NCBI GenBank assembly: GCA_016183805.1
Contig: JACPDX010000007.1
Coordinates: forward strand, 1 to 64,000
DNA from: Bacteroidota bacterium
GTDB lineage: Bacteria; Bacteroidota; Bacteroidia; Flavobacteriales_E; Vicingaceae
Reading direction: 5' to 3'
DNA: 64,000 bases
Made by a program: the position numbers and the translations under genes
The notes under the pieces: model-generated
What the model was told of the DNA's origin: nothing
Seen by the model: only the letters and a program-made list of their open reading frames with translations
Database searches by the model: none
Shown: positions 51,478 to 60,900 of the stretch, one piece after another
Numbering within the stretch: the stretch's first letter is position 1
How the letters are laid out: every line of letters starts with the position of its first letter

Positions 51478-52197
51478 TTACATTAATTCTTGTTCAAATT
51501 TAACTGCTTTTGGGAACAAAATGTTATTTTCCAAATGTATATGTTGAAATAAATCGTTTTGATATTCTTCTAATGAATGATACAAAGCTCTATACGTATT
51601 ACAAGCATCTGCAGGAGGAGTGTAATTATTACTCAATTCGGCAATTTTTCTTAAAATATCTCCTGCACCTGTATGTTCTGCTTCCATCATGTTTATTGGG
51701 TTTTGGATAGTCCCAAATGGAGGGGAAGATAATGGTGTTCCTTCTTTTTTAGCTTTACCAATTGCCCTAATAAAAGGAAACAATACATGTTCTTCTTTTT
51801 GCATATGGGCATTTAATTCGTTCGCCAATTCATGAAACAAATGATTAATTTCTACCGTTTCGGTGTAATGATGTCCATGTACTTTGGCAACTTTATCCGA
51901 ATATTCAATAATCAATTGATTTGCTTCGGTTACATATTTGTGATGTGTGTTTACGATGTAATCGGCTAAAAAATCAATATCCCATGAGTTAAAGTCATGA
52001 CCGGTTAATGGAGTTTTTCCTACATTAAGAATCTCTTCTTTAATTTTTGAATAATCTACTCCTTTTTTAGCACAAATCTCTTGAACAGATACGTGTCCAC
52101 CGCAACAAAAGTCTATACCATTTTTCTTAAAAACATCAGCTGTTTTAATGTTCTCTGTAACAATTTCTGCTACTGTTTTATTATCTATATTTTCCAT
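51478..52197 (-). CDS. ric: iron-sulfur cluster repair di-iron protein RIC (ScdA/YtfE type)
   Basis: 239 residues. The N-terminal ScdA domain has the CCGG motif (NGIDFCCGGHVSVQEIC, about 26-42). The C-terminal hemerythrin-like domain follows, with metal-binding His in NTHHKYVTEAN, HGHHYTETVEINHLFHEL, HMQKEEHVLFPFI, EAEHTGAGD and HIHLENNILFPKA. Repairs Fe-S clusters damaged by nitric oxide or peroxide. Upstream of the Rrf2 and Crp/Fnr genes on the same strand, which supports a nitrosative-stress module next to the nos cluster. Confidence 0.95.
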   Translation of the reverse strand: MENIDNKTVAEIVTENIKTADVFKKNGIDFCCGGHVSVQEICAKKGVDYSKIKEEILNVGKTPLTGHDFNSWDIDFLADYIVNTHHKYVTEANQLIIEYSDKVAKVHGHHYTETVEINHLFHELANELNAHMQKEEHVLFPFIRAIGKAKKEGTPLSSPPFGTIQNPINMMEAEHTGAGDILRKIAELSNNYTPPADACNTYRALYHSLEEYQNDLFQHIHLENNILFPKAVKFEQELM

Positions 52198-52553
52198 AAT
52201 TTGTATTTTTTATTCTACAAATATACGAATAATTTATTTAAAAAGAATAAAAGACCTAAATATCTTTTAATATTATTTTTAACTTTTTATGCTTAATTTT
52301 ATCTAACAATTTGGTTATCACTGTAAATACTCCATTCATGTTTTTTACTTAACAAAATTTAGAAATGAAGAATGGATTGTTAATAAATTTTATAAAATTA
52401 CCCTTGAAGTCCCACCAATAATGAAGTAACTTTCTGTTGAAAAATATAGCTTATATTTTTGTTGAAAGTAGCCATTTCTCTTTCTAACTTGCACAAGCAT
52501 TTTTACCATTAAAAAGTAAAGAAGTAATAACCTAGTAAAACCCTTTGAAACAA
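52198..52553. other. 356-bp gap between divergent RIC and ribonucleotide reductase genes
   Basis: AT-rich divergent promoter region. AATTTTATAAAATT (52386-52399) is palindromic but consists only of A/T. I looked for a cobalamin riboswitch because a B12-dependent enzyme follows and saw no recognisable B12 box. No gene seen. Confidence 0.5.
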
Positions 52554-55172
52554 ATGAAAGAAGTAACAAGCGTAATAAGTGAAACAACAAAAAAAGTTGA
52601 CGAATCGTCATTAAGAATCGACGAAAACAAAAAAAACAAGATGAAAACCTATTCATTTGATGAAGCATTAAAAGATGCAACAATTTATTTCAAAGGGGAT
52701 GAATTAGCCGCTAATGTTTGGATTAACAAATATGCATTGAAAGATTCTGATGGTAACATTTACGAAAGTAACCCGGATCAAATGCATAGACGTTTATCTG
52801 CTGAAATTGCTCGGATTGAAACCAAGTATCCTAATTCATATTCTGAAGAGGAAATTTATCAGGTATTAAAGGATTTTAAATACATTATCCCACAAGGTGG
52901 GCCAATGACAGGTATTGGAAACGATTTTCAAATTGCTTCCCTTTCAAACTGTTTCGTTATCGGTAATGATGGAGAATCAGACTCTTACGGTGGTGTAATG
53001 AAAATTGATGAAGAACAAGTTCAATTAATGAAAAGACGCGGTGGTGTTGGACATGATTTATCGCACATACGACCAAAAGGAAGTCCTGTAAAAAATAGTG
53101 CATTAACCTCTACGGGTATTGTTCCTTTTATGGAACGCTATTCTAATTCTACTAGAGAAGTGGCACAAGATGGTAGGAGAGGAGCTTTAATGCTATCGGT
53201 TTCTATTAAACATCCGGATGCAGAACAATTTATTGATGCTAAAATGGATGGAACCAAAGTTACAGGAGCAAATGTTTCGGTAAGAATAGACCACGAATTT
53301 ATGAAGGCCGTAAAATCAGGCACACCTTATACTCAACAATATCCAATCAATTCAACCGAACCAAAATTCACTAAACAAGTTGATGCAAAAAAGATTTGGG
53401 ATAAAATCATTCACAACGCATGGAAATCTGCCGAACCGGGTATTTTATTTTGGGATACCATTATTAATGAATCTATTCCGGATTGTTATGCCGATTTAGG
53501 ATTTAAAACAGTTTCCACCAATCCATGTGGTGAAATTCCATTGTGCCCTTATGATAGTTGCCGTTTGTTAGCGGTTAACTTATACAGCTACGTAGAAAAT
53601 CCTTTTACACCAAGTGCGACGTTTAACTATGAAAAATTCAACAAACATGTTGATATGGCTCAACGTATTATGGATGATATTGTTGATTTAGAATTAGAAA
53701 AAGTAAATACCATCGTTGAAAAAATTGAGGCTGACCCAGAAAATATCGAATTAAAAAGAACAGAATTAAATCTTTGGAAAAAAATAAAAACAAAATCTAT
53801 TCAAGGTAGAAGAACTGGTGTTGGTATTACTGCGGAAGGCGATATGCTTGCAGCTTTAGGATATAAATATGGCACCAGCAGTGCTACTGATTTTTGCGAA
53901 GATATTCATAAAAAATTAGCCTTAGCAGCATATCGTTCATCAGTTGATATGGCTAAAGACAGAGGTTCATTTCCGATTTATGATGCCATTAGAGAAGAAA
54001 AAAATCCGATGATTAATCGCTTAAGAGCTGAAGACGAGCAATTGTATTTAGACATGGTTAAATATGGTAGAAGAAACATTGCCTTATTAACTATTGCTCC
54101 AACAGGAACTACAAGTTTGATGAGCCAAACTTCTTCAGGAATTGAGCCGGTATTTATGGTTTCATATAAAAGAAGAAGGAAAGTTAATCCAAACGATAAA
54201 CAAGTAAAAGTTGATTTTGTTGATGAAGTTGGTGATTCTTGGGAAGAATACCATGTGTTTCACCATAAATTTATGACTTGGTTAACTGCAAATGGTTACA
54301 ACGCTGAGGAAGTTTCTAAAATGGAAGAAACTGAATTAAATGAAATCATTGCAAAATCACCTTACCATGGTGCAACCGCCAATGATGTGGATTGGGTGGA
54401 AAAAGTGAAATTACAAGGAGCAGTTCAAAAGTGGATTGACCACTCGATAAGTGTAACAGTAAACGTTCCGAATAGTTGTACTGAAGATTTAGTAAGTCAA
54501 ATATACCAAACAGGTTGGGAAAGTGGTTGTAAAGGAATTACTGTTTACAGAGATGGATCCAGAAGTGGTGTGTTATTGGCGAACGATAAAAAAGAAAATG
54601 AAGAAATTATCAATAAATTTTTAGAAACTAACGCACCAAAAAGACCTGATAAATTAGAAGCAGAAATTATTCAATTTAATAATGAAAGTGAAAAATGGAT
54701 TGCTGTAGTTGGTTTACTAGATGGTCGTCCTTATGAAGTGTTTACTGGAGCTGCAAAAGAATCGTTTTCTATTTTATCTCATGTTCAAAAAGGTTGGGTA
54801 ATAAAAGAAAAAGCTGCCGACGGTAAAAGTCGTTACGATTTTCAATACGAAGATAGCTATGGTTATAAAACAACTATTGAAGGATTATCCAGAACTTTTA
54901 ATGAGGAGTATTGGAATTATGCTAAATTAATTTCCGGAGTACTCAGACATGGAATGCCATTAAACTTTGTGGTTGATATGGTAGATGATTTACACTTGAG
55001 TGGAGAAACTTTAAACACCTGGAAAAAAGGTGTGGTTAGAGCATTAAAGAAATTTATCCCAGATGGAACTAAACCAGCAGAAAATATTTGTCCAAGTTGC
55101 AACGAACCATCGTTAGTTTATGAAGAAGGTTGTTTAAACTGTAAAAGTTGCGGACACTCTAAATGCGGTTGA
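52554..55172 (+). CDS. nrdJ: adenosylcobalamin-dependent (class II) ribonucleotide reductase
   Basis: Makes deoxyribonucleotides using a B12 radical, with or without oxygen. 872 residues from ATG 52554. A TTG at 52545 and an ATG at 52641 (MKTYSFDEALKDATIYFKGD, closest to typical family starts) are alternatives. Landmarks: LSNCFVIGNDGESDSYGG, KRRGGVGHDLSHIRPKGS, STNPCGEIPLCPYDSCRL, RRTGVGITAEGDM, APTGTTSLMSQTSSGIEPVF and a zinc-ribbon C-terminus CPSCNEPSLVYEEGC...CKSCGHSKCG, as in the NrdJ_Z group. Complete. A hairpin terminator follows. Confidence 0.96.
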   Translation: MKEVTSVISETTKKVDESSLRIDENKKNKMKTYSFDEALKDATIYFKGDELAANVWINKYALKDSDGNIYESNPDQMHRRLSAEIARIETKYPNSYSEEEIYQVLKDFKYIIPQGGPMTGIGNDFQIASLSNCFVIGNDGESDSYGGVMKIDEEQVQLMKRRGGVGHDLSHIRPKGSPVKNSALTSTGIVPFMERYSNSTREVAQDGRRGALMLSVSIKHPDAEQFIDAKMDGTKVTGANVSVRIDHEFMKAVKSGTPYTQQYPINSTEPKFTKQVDAKKIWDKIIHNAWKSAEPGILFWDTIINESIPDCYADLGFKTVSTNPCGEIPLCPYDSCRLLAVNLYSYVENPFTPSATFNYEKFNKHVDMAQRIMDDIVDLELEKVNTIVEKIEADPENIELKRTELNLWKKIKTKSIQGRRTGVGITAEGDMLAALGYKYGTSSATDFCEDIHKKLALAAYRSSVDMAKDRGSFPIYDAIREEKNPMINRLRAEDEQLYLDMVKYGRRNIALLTIAPTGTTSLMSQTSSGIEPVFMVSYKRRRKVNPNDKQVKVDFVDEVGDSWEEYHVFHHKFMTWLTANGYNAEEVSKMEETELNEIIAKSPYHGATANDVDWVEKVKLQGAVQKWIDHSISVTVNVPNSCTEDLVSQIYQTGWESGCKGITVYRDGSRSGVLLANDKKENEEIINKFLETNAPKRPDKLEAEIIQFNNESEKWIAVVGLLDGRPYEVFTGAAKESFSILSHVQKGWVIKEKAADGKSRYDFQYEDSYGYKTTIEGLSRTFNEEYWNYAKLISGVLRHGMPLNFVVDMVDDLHLSGETLNTWKKGVVRALKKFIPDGTKPAENICPSCNEPSLVYEEGCLNCKSCGHSKCG

Positions 55173-55196
55173 TTAGTTGAAATAATAATATGTAGA

Positions 55197-55228
55197 AAAT
55201 CCTTTCAAGAAATTGAAGGGATTTTTTT
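55197..55228 (+). terminator. intrinsic terminator after nrdJ
   Basis: AAATCCTTTCAA (55197-55208), loop GAAA, TTGAAGGGATTT (55213-55224) with one wobble pair, then T to 55228. About 24 bases after the stop; its T-tract touches the end of the convergent hypothetical gene. Confidence 0.85.
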
Positions 55229-55679
55229 ACAACGAAGCCAAAGGCAATGTGGTAGTTGCAGGAGATTTAAAAGCTGATGGGCCAATAACCTCTCCTTTAA
55301 AGAAAACGGCATCGCTTTTTGAATTGATACTCAAAAGATATTTATGAGCTTGGTTTTTAGTGGATTTGTAATGATCTATTTTGCCAATAATTCTATTGTT
55401 GTAATAAACGACAAGCTTTTGCTCACCTGTCGCTGATGGAATTTTATTTATTTCCTCTCCGAGTCTATAAATAATTACTTCCGAATTTTCTTCAACCGAT
55501 TGCCATACAATGCTTAATTTATTGGTATTGATTTCTGAGTTGGTGAGTAATTCCAGTGAGTTTCCGTAAACTAAATATTGAAGTTCAGTAATAAAATTAT
55601 TGCCCTTATTTAAACCAGGATGCAAAACAAAGATTGAAGAGATGCAAGTATAAAGTAGTATGTTTTTAACGATATTCAT
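55227..55679 (-). CDS. hypothetical exported protein
   Basis: 150 residues with an N-terminal hydrophobic signal (ILLYTCISSIFVLHPG). A beta-rich body (KLSIVWQSVEENSEVIIYRLGEE, QKLVVYYNNRIIGKIDHY) follows, resembling a fibronectin-like or surface module, but no family is recognised. 57 bases separate it from the membrane-anchored barrel gene upstream on the same strand. Confidence 0.6.
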   Translation of the reverse strand: MNIVKNILLYTCISSIFVLHPGLNKGNNFITELQYLVYGNSLELLTNSEINTNKLSIVWQSVEENSEVIIYRLGEEINKIPSATGEQKLVVYYNNRIIGKIDHYKSTKNQAHKYLLSINSKSDAVFFKGEVIGPSAFKSPATTTLPLASL

Positions 55680-55736
55680 TTGTTTATTCGTTGTGTAATA
55701 TTAAAACGATTTATTGGAATAAATGGTTGGTTTAGA

Positions 55737-57182
55737 TTATTTATTTTTTTTCAGGAATATATATTTCATGCCAATATTAAACTCAATGGCAAATGTTCTG
55801 GCAGCTTCATAAGGGTTGCTTTCGTTAGCAATATTTATTACACCTTGTGTATATCTAATGCCCGGTGTAATAATGATTTGTTTAGTTAGATAACGGTCTT
55901 GTTCTAAGCCTAAAACTATACCCAAATCTAGGTTTTTAAATTCGTTGGAAACATTGTAAGTGTTATTTCCAGAAACTACGTTAGCAGAAGTTAAATATCC
56001 GGCATAAATACCACCAAAAAGGTTAGTGGAATATTTTTTGTTATCAAAAGTAGATTTGTTGCTCATTTTTTTAGCCAATACACTAATAGTAGTGTAGTTT
56101 AGGTTCAAATCTTCATTATAAATAATGTCGTTCATTTCATACCTTCTGTTGTAGCCCGAAGTTGAAATAAAATTAATATTACTTTCTAAGTTAAGTTTGT
56201 CGGACATGATAATTCCAATCGTTCCACCAAAAGTATAGCCAAAATCTAAACGTTGTTGTTCTTTCAAATTTTGTGTTGATTTTATTTTGGTAATCAGGTT
56301 TTGATTTTTAAATCCGCCATTTAATCCAACATAAAATCGTCGGGCATACATTCCAAAAACAAAATGCGAAGAAAAACGTTTGTCATTAAAAATGATTTTA
56401 TTTTTTTCTTTTTTAACCAAAAATTCTTTTAACTCTAAAGTTTTAGTATTCAAATCAACACCTTGCTGTTCTGAGCTATAAATAGTAGATTCTTCAAAAT
56501 CAAAATGTATACTTTCAACTTTTTTAGGAGAAAATTTTTCCATGCTTAACGAAGCGTAAAGTGGAGTTTCTGGTTTTGAGTTTTGAGTTTCCTGTTTCTT
56601 GTTACTGGTTTCTGGTTTCTTATTTCTAATTACTGGTGTCTTGCTGCTTGTTGTTTGTTGTTTGTTGTTTGCCAACTGTGGACTGCCAACTGTCAAGAGT
56701 GAACTGTTACTAGTTTTTTGTTTCTTGTTCCTTGTTTTTTGTTGACTGAAAACTGAAGATTTAGAATTATTAATTGTTAATGGATTACCTTTAATATTAG
56801 ACTTTGAAATATTTGGATTAATAGTATTGTAAGTTAGGTAACTTCCAAAAAGTAGCATCAATAATGCAGCGGTTCTTAGGGTGAAATTTCTCCACCAAAT
56901 CATTCTATCGTAACGGTTTAACGAATTAAAAACTCTTGTCCAAACATTTTGTACATCAAGATTTGTAGAAAGTTTGTTCCAAACTTGTTGATCTGGAGTA
57001 GCTTCAACGTTTTTTATTTCGTTTTTGTACCAACCTTCAATATTATTTTCAGTTAATGAAGGAGGTGAATCAGACATATCTAATTTATCGGCGACAGAAT
57101 TCCAGCCACCTTCATCAGGCGTTACTTCGTAATTCGAAAGTTCGTTTTTATACCAATCTTCTATGTTGCTGTTATCTTTCAT
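55737..57182 (-). CDS. membrane-anchored sigma-factor partner with predicted C-terminal beta barrel
   Basis: 481 residues. The cytosolic N-terminus is a tandem duplication of about 35 residues: IEDWYKNELSNYEVTPDEGG (about 5-24) and IEGWYKNEIKNVEATPDQQV (about 47-66), each followed by WN and an LD. A TM helix follows (AALLMLLFGSYLTY, about 108-121), then a low-complexity Asn/Lys/Gln/Thr linker (NKKPETSNKKQETQNSKPET, about 180-210). The C-terminus (about 265-481) looks like an outer-membrane-type beta barrel. The ATG overlaps the sigma factor stop by 4 bases, so it is probably that factor's anti-sigma protein; similar sigma/anti-sigma-barrel pairs occur in Bacteroidota. Target unknown. Confidence 0.75.
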   Translation of the reverse strand: MKDNSNIEDWYKNELSNYEVTPDEGGWNSVADKLDMSDSPPSLTENNIEGWYKNEIKNVEATPDQQVWNKLSTNLDVQNVWTRVFNSLNRYDRMIWWRNFTLRTAALLMLLFGSYLTYNTINPNISKSNIKGNPLTINNSKSSVFSQQKTRNKKQKTSNSSLLTVGSPQLANNKQQTTSSKTPVIRNKKPETSNKKQETQNSKPETPLYASLSMEKFSPKKVESIHFDFEESTIYSSEQQGVDLNTKTLELKEFLVKKEKNKIIFNDKRFSSHFVFGMYARRFYVGLNGGFKNQNLITKIKSTQNLKEQQRLDFGYTFGGTIGIIMSDKLNLESNINFISTSGYNRRYEMNDIIYNEDLNLNYTTISVLAKKMSNKSTFDNKKYSTNLFGGIYAGYLTSANVVSGNNTYNVSNEFKNLDLGIVLGLEQDRYLTKQIIITPGIRYTQGVINIANESNPYEAARTFAIEFNIGMKYIFLKKNK

Positions 57183-57709
57183 CTAACATAGTATTTGTTT
57201 ACCAAATCTTTCAACAAGCTTTTTGCTTTAGAAAGTTGCGATTTTGATGTTCCATCGCTTATGTTTAACATTTCAGCAATTTCGTGATGTTTATACCCTT
57301 CAACCACATACAAATTAAAAATAGTTCGGGCACCAGTCGGTATCATATTAATGATTTGCGATAAATCGGCTGTTTTGTACTGTTCAGAAACATCATCAAA
57401 AGAGCCACCAATGTATTCGTTTTCTTGAAAATCGACATTGGTTATTCGGTTGGTTTTTCTAAAATGGTCGATGGCTGTATTCACCATTATTCGTCGAATC
57501 CATGAAAATAAATTCCATTCGGTATTGAATTGGTCAAATTTCTTAAATACTTTAAAAAAACCATCATGCAATATGTCTTGAGCTAATTCTCTATCACTGG
57601 TGTATGTAAGACATACCCCCAACATCTTAGATGCATACAAGTTATATAATGCTTCTTGATGTTTACGACTGTTGTTGTAACAACCTTCTATGATTTCGGA
57701 AAGCTCCAA
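57179..57709 (-). CDS. ECF-type RNA polymerase sigma factor
   Basis: 176 residues. Region 2: LYNLYASKMLGVCLTYTSDRELAQDILHDGFFKVFKKFDQF (about 22-62) and WIRRIMVNTAIDHFRK. Region 4 HTH: GYKHHEIAEMLNISDGTSKSQLSKAKSLLKDL (about 140-172). Overlaps its downstream membrane-anchored partner gene by 4 bases (ATGA). Divergent from purL. Confidence 0.93.
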   Translation of the reverse strand: MELSEIIEGCYNNSRKHQEALYNLYASKMLGVCLTYTSDRELAQDILHDGFFKVFKKFDQFNTEWNLFSWIRRIMVNTAIDHFRKTNRITNVDFQENEYIGGSFDDVSEQYKTADLSQIINMIPTGARTIFNLYVVEGYKHHEIAEMLNISDGTSKSQLSKAKSLLKDLVNKYYVR

Positions 57710-57837
57710 AGTGGATAATAATTTAATCGATTAATTAGAAGACGGTTAAGTTAAGCAAAAGGTTGGTTTGTTGTAAAAAAAAGTTTGGAGACAGAAGTTT
57801 TTCTAGTTAATGGTTACTAGTTTCGATCCTCTACGAA

Positions 57838-57874
57838 AGCTCCTCCTTCGGAGGGGGGTGGGAAGGCTCTCCTT
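57838..57874. repeat. GC-richer dispersed intergenic repeat, copy 2
   Basis: GCTCCTCCTTCGGAGGGGGG and GTGGGAAGGCTCTCCTTC form the inverse of the element at 17024-17061 with a few differences. It lies in the 257-base gap between the sigma factor gene and purL. Confidence 0.6.
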
Positions 57875-57966
57875 CTTGTTAATATCATTTTAAAAATAAT
57901 AATAATATAAACGTATTAAATTTTTGTTCTTCCTAACTTCGCGAGTCTAAAATTACTAGAAATAAA

Positions 57967-60900
57967 ATGATTGTATTCTTTAAAAATAATTCAAATAAAA
58001 TTATTGCAGTTCAGTTTAAAGGAAAGCTAAAGGAAAGTGATTTACCTAAACTAGATTGGTTACTTGCATCAACCAAACTTAATGAAGAGCAATTGAATGG
58101 GTTTTTTATTGGTCCACATGTAGCCATGGTTTCTCCATGGAGTACCAATGCGGTTGAGATTACTCAAAATATGGGCATAGACAATATTTTAAGAGTTGAG
58201 GAATACAAAATTGTTAAAAGTAAAAGTGCTTCTTTCGACCCTATGTTGGAGATACTTTATACCGAATTAAATCAACAATTATTTACCATTGATAAAAAAC
58301 CAGAACAAGTCTTATTTATTGATGACATAAAAACATATAGCGAAAAAGAAGGCTTGGCATTAAGTGATGATGAAGTAGAGTACTTAGAAAATGTAGTCGC
58401 AAGAATTGGACGAAAATTAACTGATAGTGAAGTTTTTGGTTTTTCTCAGGTAAATTCAGAACACTGCCGACACAAAATTTTTAACGGAACATTTGTGATT
58501 GATGGAAAAGAACAATCCTCAACGTTATTTAATTTAATTAGAAAAACAGCTCAACAAAATCCAAATTCTATTGTTTCAGCTTATAAGGATAATGTAAGTT
58601 TTGTAAAAGGGCCAAAAGCCATGCAATTTGCTCCAATAACTCAAAATAAAGCTGATTTTTTTGAAGTAAATGAAATAGATACGGTTTTATCATTAAAAGC
58701 AGAAACACATAATTTTCCAACTACAGTAGAGCCATTTAATGGTGCTGCAACCGGTTCTGGTGGAGAAATAAGAGATAGAATGGCTGGTGGACAAGGAAGT
58801 GTGCCAATGGCTGGAACAGCTGTTTACATGACTGCTTATTCTCGTTTAGAAAAAAACAGAGCTTGGGAAAAAGCAATGGATGAACGCCCGTGGTTGTATC
58901 AAACCCCATTAGATATTTTAATCAAAGCATCAAATGGTGCTTCTGATTTTGGAAATAAATTCGGACAACCTTTGATAAATGGTTCTGTTTTTACATTTGA
59001 ACATACAGAAGCTGGTAGAAAATTTGGTTTTGATAAAGTAATAATGCAGGCTGGTGGTATTGGTTACGGGAAGTTTTCTGATGCTCAAAAACATACACCC
59101 AAAAAAGGCGATAAAATTGTTGTTCTTGGTGGTGATAATTATAGAATTGGAATGGGAGGTAGTGCTGTTTCTTCTGTAGCAACAGGAGAGTTTAGCAATT
59201 CAATTGAATTAAATGCCATACAACGCTCTAATCCAGAAATGCAAAAAAGAGTTTGTAACGTAATTCGTGCTTTTTCAGAATCAATTAATAATTCAATTAT
59301 TTCAATTCACGATCATGGTGCTGGTGGACATTTAAATTGTTTATCTGAATTGGTTGAAGCTACTGGTGGAATCATAGATTTACGTTTATTACCCATTGGT
59401 GATACTACGCTTTCTGCAAAAGAAATTGTGGGTAATGAATCCCAAGAGCGTATGGGCTTGGTTATTGAAGAAAAACACCTCGCATTGATGCAAGAAATTG
59501 CAGATAGGGAAAGAGCTCCAATGTATGTAGTTGGTGAAATTACTGGCGACCATCGTTTTACGTTTGAGGACAAACAAACTGGACAAAACCCTATTGATTT
59601 GAAAATAGAGGATATGTTTGGTAAACCTCCAAAAACAGTAATTACAGACGTTAGGGAGCATGTAAAATATAAAGAAGTAGATTACGATTCAAATAAAGTG
59701 AAAGAATATTTGAATCAAGTGTTACAATTAGAGTCGGTTGCTTGTAAAGATTGGTTAACCAATAAAGTTGATCGTTCGGTTACTGGTAAAGTGGCAAAAC
59801 AACAAACGGTTGGAGAAATTCAATTGCCATTGAATAATTTAGGAGCTGTTGCCCTTGACTATACTGGAAAATCTGGAATAGCTACAGCATTAGGTCATGC
59901 TCCAATTGCTTCTTTAATAAATCCAACAAACGGAAGTAAATTGGCTGTTGCTGAAGCCTTGACGAACCTTGTTTGGGCACCCATGCCAAACGGAATAAAA
60001 TCTGTTTCGTTAAGTGCTAATTGGATGTGGCCATGTAAAAATAAAGGTGAAGATGCAAGATTGTACGAAGCAGTTGAATCAGTTAGCACATTTGCTTGCG
60101 ATTTAGGATTGAATATTCCAACAGGAAAAGATTCTTTGTCGATGGTTCAAAAATATAAAGACGATAAAGTAGTTGCTCCCGGAACTGTAATTATTACTGC
60201 TTCGGCTGAAGTAACCGATGTAAAAAAGATAGTTGAACCTTTGTTGGTGGTTAATGAAGAAACCTCATTAATTTACATCGATTTTTCTGAAGATAAATTC
60301 CAATTGGGAGGCTCCGCTTTTGCTCAAGTAGTGAATAGAATTGGAACTATAGCCCCTAATATTACCGATACTAAATATTTTGCCAGAGCATTTGATACTG
60401 TACAGCAATTGATTAAAGAAGGTAAAATTCTTTCTGGTCATGATATTTCTTCGGGTGGTTTAATTACTACCATGTTGGAAATGAACTTCGGAAATACCTC
60501 AGGCGGATTAAATATTAATTTAGATTCGTTTGATGAGGCTGATTTCATTAAAATTCTTTTCAATGAAAATCCAGCAGTATTAATTCAAGTAAACGATAGC
60601 GATAAAGTAGTGTCTGAATTGGGTAGAAAAGGAATTCATGCTCACATTATTGGAAAACCTACATTAAATAGAGAAATTACTATTAAACACAAAGGGGCTA
60701 AACTTAATTTTGATATTGAAGAATTAAGAGATGTATGGTTTAAAACGTCATACTTGTTAGATAAAAATCAATCTACCGAAAAATATGCTACTGAACGTTT
60801 CAATAATTATAAGGAATACAAATTATACTACAAATTTCCTCAACACTTTAAAGGAAGTTTATCGGATTATGGAGTAGGGCATGGCAGAAAAAACAAAACA

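Noticed and set aside
52386-52399. 14-bp palindrome AATTTTATAAAATT
   Set aside because: Consists only of A and T in a region of about 80% AT; expected by chance.
52198-52553. cobalamin riboswitch before the B12-dependent ribonucleotide reductase
   Set aside because: No recognisable B12 box or long paired structure was seen by eye; a covariance-model search would be decisive.
56560-56760. repetitive GTTT/CTGTTT stretch resembling a repeat array
   Set aside because: It is the low-complexity Asn/Lys/Gln/Thr linker inside the coding sequence of the sigma-partner gene; no spacers or regular period, so not CRISPR.
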